From an uncultured Desulfobacterium sp. (GTDB lineage: Bacteria; Desulfobacterota; Desulfobacteria; Desulfobacterales; Desulfobacteraceae): a stretch of 19,983 nt of DNA. The notes below the pieces were generated by a model. That model was not told the DNA's origin. It saw only the letters and a program-made list of their open reading frames with translations, and did no database searches. Both the position numbers and the translations under genes were made by a program. The stretch lies in contig CAKZLA010000279.1 in NCBI GenBank assembly GCA_937124525.1, positions 1 to 19,983 of the forward strand, in the 5' to 3' direction. Shown here piece by piece: positions 9,927-18,583 of the stretch (positions are counted from its first letter, which is position 1; every line of letters begins with the position of its first letter).

Positions 9927-11060
9927 ATGAAATTTACAGCGTCTATTACGACATTTCTTATTGCCTTTGTCTGTTTTGGAGCTATCGCCAACGCACAGCC
10001 CCAGGAATACAGTATGTTGAACAAACAGCAGAAAAGCATTATCCCTATCGCGGCCTTTACCGCAACGGGAGATCAGGAACGCCTGAAGAATGCCCTCAAT
10101 GAGGGGTTGGAGGCGGGTCTCAGCGTCAATGAAATCAAGGAGATTCTTGTCCATATCTATGCCTATGCGGGATTCCCGCGGGCTCTCAATGGTATTAACA
10201 CCTTTATGTCCGTGCTTGATACGCGCAAGGCACAGGGGATAAATGACCCCATGGGCAAAGAAGCAACTCCCGTCCCTGCGGATTTCAATCCAAACGCCTA
10301 TGGGCATCAGGTACGCAATGCCCTGGTAGGCAGGGATATCTCGAAACGGACAAGCGGCTATCCGGTATTTACGCCGGTGATCGATAAGTTTTTGGTAGAG
10401 CACCTGTTTGCGGATATTTTTTACCGCGATGTCCTGGGCCATCAGCAACGAGAGCTTGTCACCATCAGCGTTCTGTCCGCCATGACCGGAACCACTCCTC
10501 AGCTTAAAGGGCATCTTCGCATTGCCAGAAATCAAGGGTTCAGCGTAGAGCAGCTTGAAGAATTTGTTGCTGTGCTGGGCACAAAGGTCGATATGGCCAC
10601 CGCTGAACGAGCCGAAGGGGCACTTGCAGATGTACTGGGCCGCACATCTTCACTATCGCAGAGTAAGGCGCTGATTGTCAGCAAGACAGAGGAACCGACA
10701 ACAGCTCCGGCAGATCATTTTACCGGCACGGCCAGCGTCGCATCCAGGTTTACGGCAGTAGGTGAGGCAAACTATCGCGGGGCAATTGTAAATTTTGCCA
10801 AAGGAGCCCGGACCGCCTGGCACACCCATCCTCTGGGTCAAACCCTGATCGTTACCTCCGGTTCCGGTCTGGCTCAATCAGAGGGGGAAGAGGTCCAGGA
10901 AATCAAACCGGGAGATGTTGTCTGGATTCCTGCCCATGAACGCCATTGGCACGGAGCTGCACCGGAAAGTGCAATGTCTCATGTGGCTGTTTCTGAACCC
11001 TTGAACGGATCGACAGTTCAGTGGATGGAACATGTCAGCGATGAACAATATAACAAATGA
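9927..11060 (+). CDS. Exported carboxymuconolactone decarboxylase-cupin fusion protein
   Basis: 377 residues from ATG 9927, with TAGGAGC just upstream. Residues 1-23 are a classic signal peptide ending ANA. Two carboxymuconolactone decarboxylase-like (AhpD-like) repeats follow (about 30-100 and 155-230), then a cupin (about 280-360) with metal-ligand type residues His299, His301 and His340. The family name does not prove a decarboxylase activity; such proteins may act as thiol peroxidase-like or lactone-modifying enzymes. The fusion is frequent in AKR/hydrolase clusters of this kind. It follows the hydrolase by 53 bases and precedes the Tat-exported reductase by 53 bases, so all are probably one operon. 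Confidence 0.9.
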   Translation: MKFTASITTFLIAFVCFGAIANAQPQEYSMLNKQQKSIIPIAAFTATGDQERLKNALNEGLEAGLSVNEIKEILVHIYAYAGFPRALNGINTFMSVLDTRKAQGINDPMGKEATPVPADFNPNAYGHQVRNALVGRDISKRTSGYPVFTPVIDKFLVEHLFADIFYRDVLGHQQRELVTISVLSAMTGTTPQLKGHLRIARNQGFSVEQLEEFVAVLGTKVDMATAERAEGALADVLGRTSSLSQSKALIVSKTEEPTTAPADHFTGTASVASRFTAVGEANYRGAIVNFAKGARTAWHTHPLGQTLIVTSGSGLAQSEGEEVQEIKPGDVVWIPAHERHWHGAAPESAMSHVAVSEPLNGSTVQWMEHVSDEQYNK

Positions 11061-11113
11061 GTGCTGGGCAAAAAATATCTTCAACTCATTGAAAACAAGA
11101 AAGGAGTCCTGAA

Positions 11114-12283
<1,170 letters not shown>

Positions 12284-12423
12284 AAGGTGAAAGAGCCAAG
12301 GCCACACCCAATTTATGGATATAAGATCGCTCACCTATGGCTATGATGAAAATGATACGGATATCCGTTCTCTGGAAGATCTTCTAATCAGTATGACGAT
12401 TCAGTGGCAAAGGAAGAATTTGA

Positions 12424-13407
12424 ATGGAGAAACAGAATTCATCAATTAAGAGAAACAGTCTGTTATCAGCAGTGCGTATCTTCGGGCTTATTTCGATGAT
12501 GTTTGCAGGATATGGGCTGAGCACGGGACATGGTGAGTCGAAATTCACAATCGACACATCTATCCGAGATGTCATTAACTACCCCGGATTTGATGATTAC
12601 GGAAGACTCATTTTTCCGGCAAACGGCAGATATTATGGCGGCAGTACGCTTGGAACCCTGTCGCTGACCTGGTACAGCAATATCTGGCCGGATAAAACCG
12701 TAGAAATAGTGAACTATCTGAAGGGGCATGCTGATGCCGGAGATATCATTTTCTACGACATTTATACAGAGAAAGAAAAGATGGCTGATCCCTGGAAGAA
12801 AGATACGGGGCTGTTTTTTTTCAGAGGAAATCCCGGAAAAAAATTTTCCATCGTTAATGCGGGCGGTGGCTTTGCTTATGTCGGTGCAATGCATGACAGT
12901 TTTCCCCATGCACTGGAACTGTCGAAAAAAGGCTATAACGCATTTGCATTGATTTATCGTCCGGGAGCGAGAACTGCCTGTGAGGATCTTGCACGGGCGA
13001 TTGCCTTTATATTTGACCATGCAGATGAATTAAAAGTCGATACCAGGGACTATTCTCTCTGGGGCGGTTCGGCAGGTGCCAGGACGGCCGCATGGCTCGG
13101 CACCCATGGTACGGAAAGCTTTGGGGAGAATGCCTATCCCCGTCCGGCGGCGGTCATCATGCAGTATACGGGATTGTCCGAGGTCACGGGGCATGAACCG
13201 CCTACCTATAACTGCGTAGGAACCAGAGATGGCATAGCCAATTACAGGACCATGGAAAACCGTATCCGGGCGATCCGGGCAAACGGAACAGCTGCTGAAA
13301 TTGAAGTATTTGCAGGGCTGTCACATGGTTTCGGGCTTGGAACCGGAACAGTAGCAGAGGGCTGGATTGATAACGCGGTTGCTTTCTGGGAGAGACAAGA
13401 ATTTTAA
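12424..13407 (+). CDS. Exported alpha/beta hydrolase/esterase
   Basis: 327 residues from ATG 12424 with AAGGA about 9 bases upstream. A signal peptide or anchor lies at about residues 12-35 (LLSAVRIFGLISMMFAGYG). The catalytic triad is Ser216 (WGGSAG), Asp269 (VGTRDG) and His301 (GLSHGFG); NAGGGF (145-150) is the oxyanion-hole region. This matches acetyl-esterase/BD-FAE-like hydrolases. It probably acts outside the membrane on an ester. It is the second hydrolase in the cluster, of a different subfamily from the gene at 8794. The natural substrate is unknown. Confidence 0.85.
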   Translation: MEKQNSSIKRNSLLSAVRIFGLISMMFAGYGLSTGHGESKFTIDTSIRDVINYPGFDDYGRLIFPANGRYYGGSTLGTLSLTWYSNIWPDKTVEIVNYLKGHADAGDIIFYDIYTEKEKMADPWKKDTGLFFFRGNPGKKFSIVNAGGGFAYVGAMHDSFPHALELSKKGYNAFALIYRPGARTACEDLARAIAFIFDHADELKVDTRDYSLWGGSAGARTAAWLGTHGTESFGENAYPRPAAVIMQYTGLSEVTGHEPPTYNCVGTRDGIANYRTMENRIRAIRANGTAAEIEVFAGLSHGFGLGTGTVAEGWIDNAVAFWERQEF

Positions 13408-13416
13408 TACGCAGCG

Positions 13417-13463
13417 TTAATATAAGGTCATAATTGAGACATAATTTTAAACTATAGAGGTTG
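13417..13463 (+). promoter_or_regulatory. Second copy of the AKR-cluster leader segment
   Basis: TTAATATAAGGTCATAATTG and the following bases up to TATAGAGG repeat the leader at 6551-6597. In this copy the gene that should follow is replaced by a 3' scrap of a hydrolase gene, so a deletion has removed the gene start. It may now drive the flavodoxin gene at 13626. Confidence 0.5.
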
Positions 13464-13609
13464 TAAACCGCCACGGCGGCGATGTCACGATCATCCATTT
13501 ACCTGAAATTGGAATTATCGGGAACACTCACTTTCCATTCTCGGATACGAACAATCTTGAAGTGGCAGATCAACTCTCAAAGTTTCTTCATGAAAAGAGA
13601 CTGGATTAA
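13451..13609 (+). pseudogene. 3' remnant of an alpha/beta hydrolase gene
   Basis: The frame reads EVVNRHGGDVTIIHLPEIG, then a NTHFPFSD motif with the His typical of the end of a catalytic triad, and ends EKRLD-stop at 13607. This is the C-terminal 50 or so residues of an alpha/beta hydrolase; the rest is missing. It is joined directly to a promoter-like segment and stops 16 bases before the flavodoxin start. Confidence 0.6.
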
Positions 13610-13625
13610 TGGAAGGAAGAAAGAA

Positions 13626-14321
13626 ATGAAGAAAATAACCCTGGCAGCTTTGACATTGACGGCAATTTTATCTTTTATCAGCTATGAAGGTGGCAAAACT
13701 CTGGCAGCTTCGGAGGTTTCAGCTGATAAAACTGCAACTGATGATCTTGAGAAGCAGGCTTATACCGGAAACAACAGAACACTTGTCGTTTATTTTTCCA
13801 TGCCGGAGACAAGTGATCCGGAGAACATGACAGAAGATGAAAACAACAGTACGGTTGTTATAAACGGCAAGGTACTTGGAAATACTCAGTATGTGGCATA
13901 CATAATAAGGGAGCAGACCGGCGGTGATCTGTTCCGCATTGAGCCTGAAACAGCATATCCAGCGAATCACAGAAAGCTGGTGGATCTGGCAAGAGAAGAA
14001 AAAAGGGATAACAGAAGACCCGGGCTCAAGGCTGATGTTGAAAACATTGATCAATATGAAACAGTATTTCTTGGGTATCCCATCTGGTGGAGTGACTTTC
14101 CAATGATAATTTATTCATTTCTCGGAAAATATGATCTGTCAGGAAAAAGAGTGATTCCTTTTAGCACTCATGGAGGAAGCGGACTTGCCGGAACTGTTGA
14201 AAGATTAAAAGAAGTGGAGCCAGATGCTGATGTAATAGAAAATGCTTTTACTGTTTCACGGGATTATGTAGAGAACAGCAGGAAGGATGTCATCAACTGG
14301 TTAAACGAACTGGGATATTAG
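13626..14321 (+). CDS. Exported flavodoxin-like protein
   Basis: 231 residues from ATG 13626, with GGAAGGA 8 bases upstream. An upstream start in the same frame at 13482 would run across the hydrolase remnant and is not supported. Residues 1-27 form a signal peptide (MKKITLAALTLTAILSFISY). The mature part has flavodoxin_4 (PF12682) features: an FMN phosphate-loop region in VVYFSMPETSDP, LGYPIWWSDFPM, and FSTHGGSGLAG near the flavin ring. Flavodoxins carry electrons and are normally cytoplasmic. An exported form beside a Tat-exported reductase suggests a periplasmic redox step. The possible donor and acceptor are unknown. Confidence 0.88.
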   Translation: MKKITLAALTLTAILSFISYEGGKTLAASEVSADKTATDDLEKQAYTGNNRTLVVYFSMPETSDPENMTEDENNSTVVINGKVLGNTQYVAYIIREQTGGDLFRIEPETAYPANHRKLVDLAREEKRDNRRPGLKADVENIDQYETVFLGYPIWWSDFPMIIYSFLGKYDLSGKRVIPFSTHGGSGLAGTVERLKEVEPDADVIENAFTVSRDYVENSRKDVINWLNELGY

Positions 14322-14338
14322 ATAACTGGATACAGGTA

Positions 14339-14606
14339 GTGAAAAAGAACCTCCTCCTTACTATTATGATCATCCTGTTTGCATGCTGCATAGGGGGGGG
14401 CTGTCATGGCTAATACAAACAGAGTCGAAAAAATAACTCCGAAAGGAGACAGACAGACGAATTACTCTCATATAACAACCGATAATACCGATGATTTCTG
14501 GGAGAAGGTCTCTGAAGACGACAGGATTTCAGATGAGTTCAGGGAATATCTGAATCAGGAAAACCCAGTTGGTCAGGATTCATCTCATTTAATTTCCAGG
14601 AGGTGA
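14339..14606 (+). pseudogene. Small exported protein gene frameshifted at a G8 tract
   Basis: GTG 14339 opens a signal-peptide-like frame (KKNLLLTIMIILFACCIGGG) that stops at 14413. An overlapping frame from ATG 14406 gives 66 residues (ANTNRVEKITPKGDRQ...). With seven instead of eight Gs at 14393-14400 the two would be one protein of about 89 residues, with a signal peptide ending VMA, a good signal peptidase I site. I therefore read this as one gene broken, or possibly switched, at the G run. The mature part is small and hydrophilic and belongs to no family I know. It follows the flavodoxin gene by 17 bases. Confidence 0.5.
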
Positions 14607-14611
14607 ATTAA

Positions 14612-14782
14612 GAAAGAGCTGTTCCCCCCTGGCCACCATTCCTGAAGAAGAAAAAACTGGTAATCAATGAGGAGAATAGCTATAAGAATTTTGGTTGTAT
14701 TGACGTCGTGGCCAGCAACGCCGGTTATGGACTATGCCGATGCGTCATAATGTCAGTCAGCAATAGGAGAAAAAGAAAATGA
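14612..14782 (+). pseudogene. Remnant of a short-chain dehydrogenase (SDR) gene
   Basis: The frame includes LVINEENSYKNFGCIDVV followed by ASNAGYGL. This matches the middle of SDR proteins (FGRIDVVVNNAGYG, the conserved NNAG motif) with an internal deletion just before it. The Rossmann glycine motif and the catalytic Tyr-Lys are absent. It lies among other pieces of oxidoreductase genes. Confidence 0.55.
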
Positions 14783-14853
14783 CAAAAAAATTGGGTTTTG
14801 GATGCATGCGGTTGCCGCTTCTGGATTGGATAATCTCAAATCAGCTGTGTTGA
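14779..14853 (+). pseudogene. 5' stub of an aldo/keto reductase gene cut by IS21
   Basis: ATG 14779 follows AGGAG and encodes MTKKLGFGCMRLPLLD, the start of an aldo/keto reductase of a different subgroup from the three intact ones. After about 14816 the sequence becomes IS21 transposase in another frame, and the stub ends at a TGA at 14851. The rest of the gene has been deleted. Confidence 0.6.
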
Positions 14854-15749
14854 AGAGAACCGTCGGATCCGGCCCGATATTTAACCCGGGTTATCTTGAT
14901 TTTGCCAGTCATTATGGATTTAATATTGTGGCCTGCAATGTGGGCAAAGGCAATGAAAAGGGCCGGGTTGAAAACGCGGTGGGGTATGTCAAAAAAAATC
15001 TGTTAAGCGGCCTGGATATCAAGAATTTCAGCGTGATAGAGCCGCTGGCAAAACAATGGCTTGATACAGTTGCCAATGTCAGATTGCATAAAGAAACCGG
15101 CAAACGTCCCATAGACATGTTCGAGGATGAAAAACCCCATCTCCGAGGTTTGCCGGTCTCCTCTTATGATATCGGCCAGACCAGCCAGGTGCGGGCATCC
15201 GTCCAGTACAGGGTCAGCCTTGATGACAACCGGTACACAGTCCCCGCTCAACTGGCCGGTGTCAGACTCACTTTGAGAAAATATCCGGATCACCTGTGCA
15301 TCTACCATGAAAATACCCTGGTGGCCAGGCATGTCAGAAGCTATGACCGGAAAAAGGATGTCCAGAACCCGGATCATTCTAAAATACTGCTGGAACAGCG
15401 GAAAAAAGCGGCAGATCAGGCTATTTACATGCGATTTTTATCCCTGTCCGACAAGGCTCCGGAATATTATCAGCAGCTGGGACAGCGGCGGTTGAACCCC
15501 TTCCATCATATCCGTAAAATTGTTGCCCTCAGTGAGATTTATCCCAGAGAACAGGTTGCCCTGGCCATTGAAGATGCCATTAAATTCGATGCGTTCTCAA
15601 GTGAATACATCACCAATATCCTGGAACAGCGGTCCCGCCTGACCCATGAACCCAGCGCACTGCATGTCACCAGAAGCAGTGATCTGTTGAACTTGACCAT
15701 TGATCCACCGGATCTGTCCGTTTACAAAACAGGAGGTGACCATGCATGA
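14802..15749 (+). pseudogene. istA: IS21-family transposase IstA, 5'-truncated (IS21 element 1)
   Basis: About 310 residues of the C-terminal part of IstA: it starts inside the DDE catalytic domain (LDNLKSAVLKRT) and runs through the usual end of the family with DNRYTVPAQLAG and NPFHHIRKI. The ATG used here is an accident of the junction. Real IstA sequence starts at about 14818. The N-terminal helix-turn-helix and first catalytic Asp are missing, so it cannot transpose alone. Its stop overlaps the istB start by 8 bases (ATGCATGA), as is normal in IS21 elements. Confidence 0.85.
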
Positions 15750-16377
15750 ATTTGAGATGCACCTGGCATATCTGAAACTGCCGTATATCAGGGGAAATTA
15801 TGAATTCGCAGCAAAAGCAGCCGCCCAAAAACAGTGGACACATGTTCACTTTTTAACCGAACTGATCAAACAGGAAGCCGGGCTGCGTAAAGACAAGGCG
15901 GTATTACGTCGAATTCGTCTGGCCCGGTTCCCGGTTATAAAAACAATGGACCAGTTCAATTGGTCATGGCCCAGAAAAATCAACCGGGTTCAAATTGAAA
16001 ACCTGTTCCGTTTGAAATTCATCGAAGAAAAAAGCAATGTCATCCTTATCGGATCCGTCGGAGTTGGGAAAACCCACATTATCACAGCACTGGGATACCA
16101 GGCCTGCCTCAAAAATCAGAATGTGTTGTTCTCCTCTGCCATCGATGCTGTCAATAATCTTGTGGCAGCACAGCGTGCAGGCCAGTTGAAGCAGGAGTTG
16201 AAAAAATACCTCAAGCCCTCTTTGCTTCTGCTCGACGAACTGGGGTACCTGCCTATCGATAAAACCGGAGCAGACCTGCTGTTCCAGATTATCAGCCAGC
16301 ACAGGGATCAATCATAATCACCACAAATCGTGTGTTCAAGGACTGGCCGACTATCTTCAACAATGACAGTACACTGA
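15742..16377 (+). pseudogene. istB: IS21-family helper ATPase IstB, frameshifted and 3'-truncated
   Basis: ATG 15742 is preceded by AGGAGGTG. The AAA+ domain shows Walker A GSVGVGKTHI (Lys110) and Walker B SLLLLDELGYLP. After QIISQ the frame is lost by a deletion of several bases and stops at 16317. The expected continuation IIITTNRVFKDWPTIFNNDS is still readable in the next frame up to about 16377, where the sequence breaks off into another IS21 fragment in the opposite direction. IstB normally guides IstA to the target; this copy is not functional. Confidence 0.85.
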
Positions 16378-16815
16378 CGACCTGTGCGGGTGGGTTAAAG
16401 CAGCCATGTATAAAATAGCCAGATATCGTTTAGAAGCACTCCTGGCTGTATAACGCTTTTCCAGATTGTCATACGCAATCCTGAATCTGCTGGTGGGAAA
16501 CAGTTCATCCCGATAACGATAATTCTCGAATGCCCTCGGTTTTCGGATCAGGCTGTCAATGATATGCCGATAATTGATGATGTGTTTCCCTTCACCACGT
16601 TGCCTTGGCAAGATATCAACCTTTTTTTGGCCGTACCATATTTCTAACCGTTCCATGAACAGACGAGCCTGGATACCCTCGCCAATAAGTCTGCTGTTTA
16701 CAGAATAAATAGCCGGACTATAAGACAGTAATCTTCCATAAGCAGCCGAGTATCCGACCAAGATTAAGCAAACAACAAAAATTACTGTGCCTAGTATTTT
16801 GATTTTTAATTTCAT
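16357..16815 (-). CDS. Chimeric gene: cassette membrane leader fused in frame to IS21 IstA tail
   Basis: 152 residues from ATG 16815, with AGAGG 9 bases upstream. Residues 1-45 or so include a membrane segment (7-27, ILGTVIFVVCLILVGYSAAY) and belong to the gene of the second integron cassette, whose left boundary is 20 bases upstream. From about residue 50 the sequence is the C-terminal region of an IS21 IstA (IWYGQKKVDILPRQRGEGK, RKPRAFENYRYRDELFPTSR). This IstA is of a different subgroup from the one at 14802, so a second IS21 element once lay here. After residue 138 the tail is junction sequence. Expression from the integron promoter is possible, but function is unlikely. Confidence 0.7.
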   Translation of the reverse strand: MKLKIKILGTVIFVVCLILVGYSAAYGRLLSYSPAIYSVNSRLIGEGIQARLFMERLEIWYGQKKVDILPRQRGEGKHIINYRHIIDSLIRKPRAFENYRYRDELFPTSRFRIAYDNLEKRYTARSASKRYLAILYMAALTHPHRSSVYCHC

Positions 16816-16828
16816 ATTTGAATACCTC

Positions 16829-16914
16829 TGTTAACGTTGAGCTGAGGGGCGCCGCCAACAGCCTCCGATCGAGCGCCTAGCGTTCTCGGCGTCCCCTCTA
16901 GCGGCTTGTTCGGC
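16829..16914 (-). other. attC: attC recombination site of integron cassette 1 (86 bp)
   Basis: On the minus strand it runs R'' GCCGAAC, then AAGCCGCTAGAGGGGACGCC, a branched loop, GGCGCCCCTCAGCTCAAC, and R' GTTAACA. The arms pair with unpaired A residues in the left arm. The crossover G lies at 16835. The R'' is the exact reverse complement of the cassette's own 5' core GTTCGGC (18446-18452), which is expected when both come from one circular cassette. The site begins 61 bases after the stop of the cassette gene. Confidence 0.85.
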
Positions 16915-18451
16915 TGTTTTCACCGATTTGTTTGCCCTGCCTCATTCTGACTCTGTGTGGAGGTACAATTATATTTTACTCCAACTGCCAAGCGCAATCT
17001 ACCCAGTGCTCTTCATAACGTTTCACAAAGTCTGTCATCTCGCGAATATTGGCTATTGGCTCACGACAGGCACGAGCACATGTAGTAACTACATCACGGT
17101 AGAACTCCGAAACTACTGACGCTACACCTGTATAATTCATAAGCAAGTCTGGAAGGCGCTCCGTAATTTTATCTCCGCGAGGAGACATTACAATACTCGG
17201 AGGTTCTCCATATGTATTAATCAACACGTATCGCCAGCTTGGGTCTGCAGCTCCCTGGCAAGGAATAATTTCAAAGGGACTTGCATCTCCGCCATTGGAG
17301 ATAGTTTCATATACCTCTTTTAAAGCTATGGGGCTCTTGGCCATTAAGACATAAGGGCCAGCCCCTATATAGCGAGACCTGCTTTCAGAATATTCGATAC
17401 CGAGCAAGGCTTCCAGATCAAAGCGTTTATGCCGTTCCAGAGCAGCCTTTCCAGAAATGAACCACTTTAACTCCCGCAAGGTAATCCCTGCACATTTTGC
17501 GACCTCCGCAGGCGTATTGGGCCAACATGCTACAAGTTTTTTAGTAATTTCAGCGACATTATCATAATAACTATCGGACCAGAAATCATCATCCTCAACA
17601 ATGTGTTCTGGTGTCTTTTCGCCTGTTATAAGACAGGTTCTACCGCTGAATCCATCGTGATTAAAATAGCGGGGCTGATTAGGCGGCAAAGATGATTCCC
17701 AGGATGACAACCATGAGCCAGGCTTCCAGTCCAAAACACCAGTCTGCTTTGGCATCGGTTCGTTCACTGGCAATGCTAGCCATTGCTGGATTTTGTTTTC
17801 CATCTTGCGGCTATTTGCACCTCTCAAGCCATCCCTGACATGAAAATTGTGGTCATGCTGGGCATCTTGACAAAGGGCTTGGGTGGCCCCAAAAAGAGAG
17901 AGGTCTTTATTGTCGTGTCTCGCCAGTAGCCACTTACTTGAATCCTGTGCCGAGCGTAAAGAGGCAGGGAGGGACTTTTCTTTTGGCCCTGCTATCTCGA
18001 CCTTGACTTTATTTTTTGACAAATCTTGTACCAGTTCAGGACACGCCTTTATAACATGGCGGTTGACCCGCAGAATATCCGGTCGGCCACGCAAACCCTC
18101 AGCGTGATTCCACGCTTCTGAAAGAACGTCTTTAAATGCTCTGGGTTGACTTATCGGGGTAAAACTCATCCACCGAATAGGCAACCCGGCAACAGTCAAT
18201 CCATATAATATGAGAGGACTGAGCCCATACTGCTCTGCATCCTTAATCTTAATTGGGTCTTGCACTGAAACAATCCCATGCCCCACATGGTGAAAAAGGA
18301 ATTTGGAAACTGCAACATAAAAATGATGCTCTCTTGGTGAATTTTCCATTAATTCAACCTATTATGCTTTTGATTATTAGGCGCTTTCAACTCGCAAAGT
18401 AGTTACCTTTAGCACGTTATTCAGGTTTTTTGGGCGATCAGAATAGCCGAA
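16835..18451 (-). mobile_element. Integron gene cassette 1 (about 1.6 kb)
   Basis: The boundaries are set by the 5' core G|TTCGGC at 18452/18451 and the attC crossover at 16835. The cassette holds one gene (16976-18349) in the direction away from intI. It is the cassette nearest the integrase, so the most recently inserted under the usual attI rule and the one best placed for transcription from Pc. Confidence 0.8.
16976..18349 (-). CDS. Unrecognised 457-residue cassette protein with possible helix-turn-helix
   Basis: I do not recognise a named family. There is no signal peptide or membrane segment. Residues about 60-160 look like a globular alpha/beta domain (GRPDILRVNRHVIK, then KVKVEIAGPK). 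Residues 185-255 are rich in Trp and Pro. Residues about 262-320 (TPAEVAKCAGITLRELKWFI) resemble an XRE-like helix-turn-helix. Residues 330-457 form another globular part. The start ATG 18349 has AGG about 10 bases upstream, after the attI junction. As sole gene of the first cassette it is expressed from Pc. Roles such as phage defence or regulation are plausible for integron cassettes but unproven here. Confidence 0.75.
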   Translation of the reverse strand: MENSPREHHFYVAVSKFLFHHVGHGIVSVQDPIKIKDAEQYGLSPLILYGLTVAGLPIRWMSFTPISQPRAFKDVLSEAWNHAEGLRGRPDILRVNRHVIKACPELVQDLSKNKVKVEIAGPKEKSLPASLRSAQDSSKWLLARHDNKDLSLFGATQALCQDAQHDHNFHVRDGLRGANSRKMENKIQQWLALPVNEPMPKQTGVLDWKPGSWLSSWESSLPPNQPRYFNHDGFSGRTCLITGEKTPEHIVEDDDFWSDSYYDNVAEITKKLVACWPNTPAEVAKCAGITLRELKWFISGKAALERHKRFDLEALLGIEYSESRSRYIGAGPYVLMAKSPIALKEVYETISNGGDASPFEIIPCQGAADPSWRYVLINTYGEPPSIVMSPRGDKITERLPDLLMNYTGVASVVSEFYRDVVTTCARACREPIANIREMTDFVKRYEEHWVDCAWQLE

Positions 18452-18452
18452 C
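18446..18452 (-). other. attI: attI/cassette 1 junction (5' core site)
   Basis: GTTCGGC on the minus strand is the exact complement of the R'' (GCCGAAC) of the cassette's attC. It lies between the Pc promoter and the first cassette gene, where attI recombination occurs. The core deviates from GTTRRRY in its fourth base, and the cassette's R'' shows the matching change. The full attI, with integrase-binding repeats, probably extends to about 18500 but has no fixed consensus I can use. Confidence 0.7.
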
Positions 18453-18497
18453 AAGTAGTTGTGTGGTTCTGTATAATCCACGCAATATGATCTATTT

Positions 18498-18526
18498 GTT
18501 ATATTTGACAATAAAATAAAAGTCAA
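18498..18526 (-). promoter_or_regulatory. Pc: Cassette promoter Pc
   Basis: On the minus strand: -35 TTGACT (18521-18526), 17-base spacer, -10 TATAAC (18498-18503). This is close to the sigma70 consensus and points from intI into the cassettes. The start of transcription would be near 18490, before the attI junction. Confidence 0.75.
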
Positions 18527-18533
18527 GTATAGT
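18505..18533 (+). promoter_or_regulatory. PintI: Integrase promoter PintI
   Basis: On the plus strand: -35 TTGACA (18505-18510), 17-base spacer, -10 TATAGT (18528-18533). It overlaps Pc almost completely, each -35 lying just inside the other's -10. The integrase ATG is 51 bases beyond the -10. I see no E. coli-type LexA box (CTGT-N8-ACAG). Confidence 0.7.
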
Positions 18534-18583
18534 TTTTTCTAACTGGATAACATTCAAATTGAATATTATAGAGGCTCGATATC

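Noticed and set aside
9870..10535. 221-codon minus-strand frame opposite the decarboxylase-cupin gene
   Set aside because: The plus strand has a signal peptide and clear domains; this frame has none.
12315..12449. 44-codon frame MDIRSLTYGYDENDTD... before the esterase gene
   Set aside because: It overlaps the esterase start in another frame, has a weak ribosome site and no recognised family; possibly a gene scrap.
13482..13625. Extended N-terminus for the flavodoxin
   Set aside because: It translates the hydrolase remnant in the wrong frame, while the ATG at 13626 gives a proper signal peptide and ribosome site.
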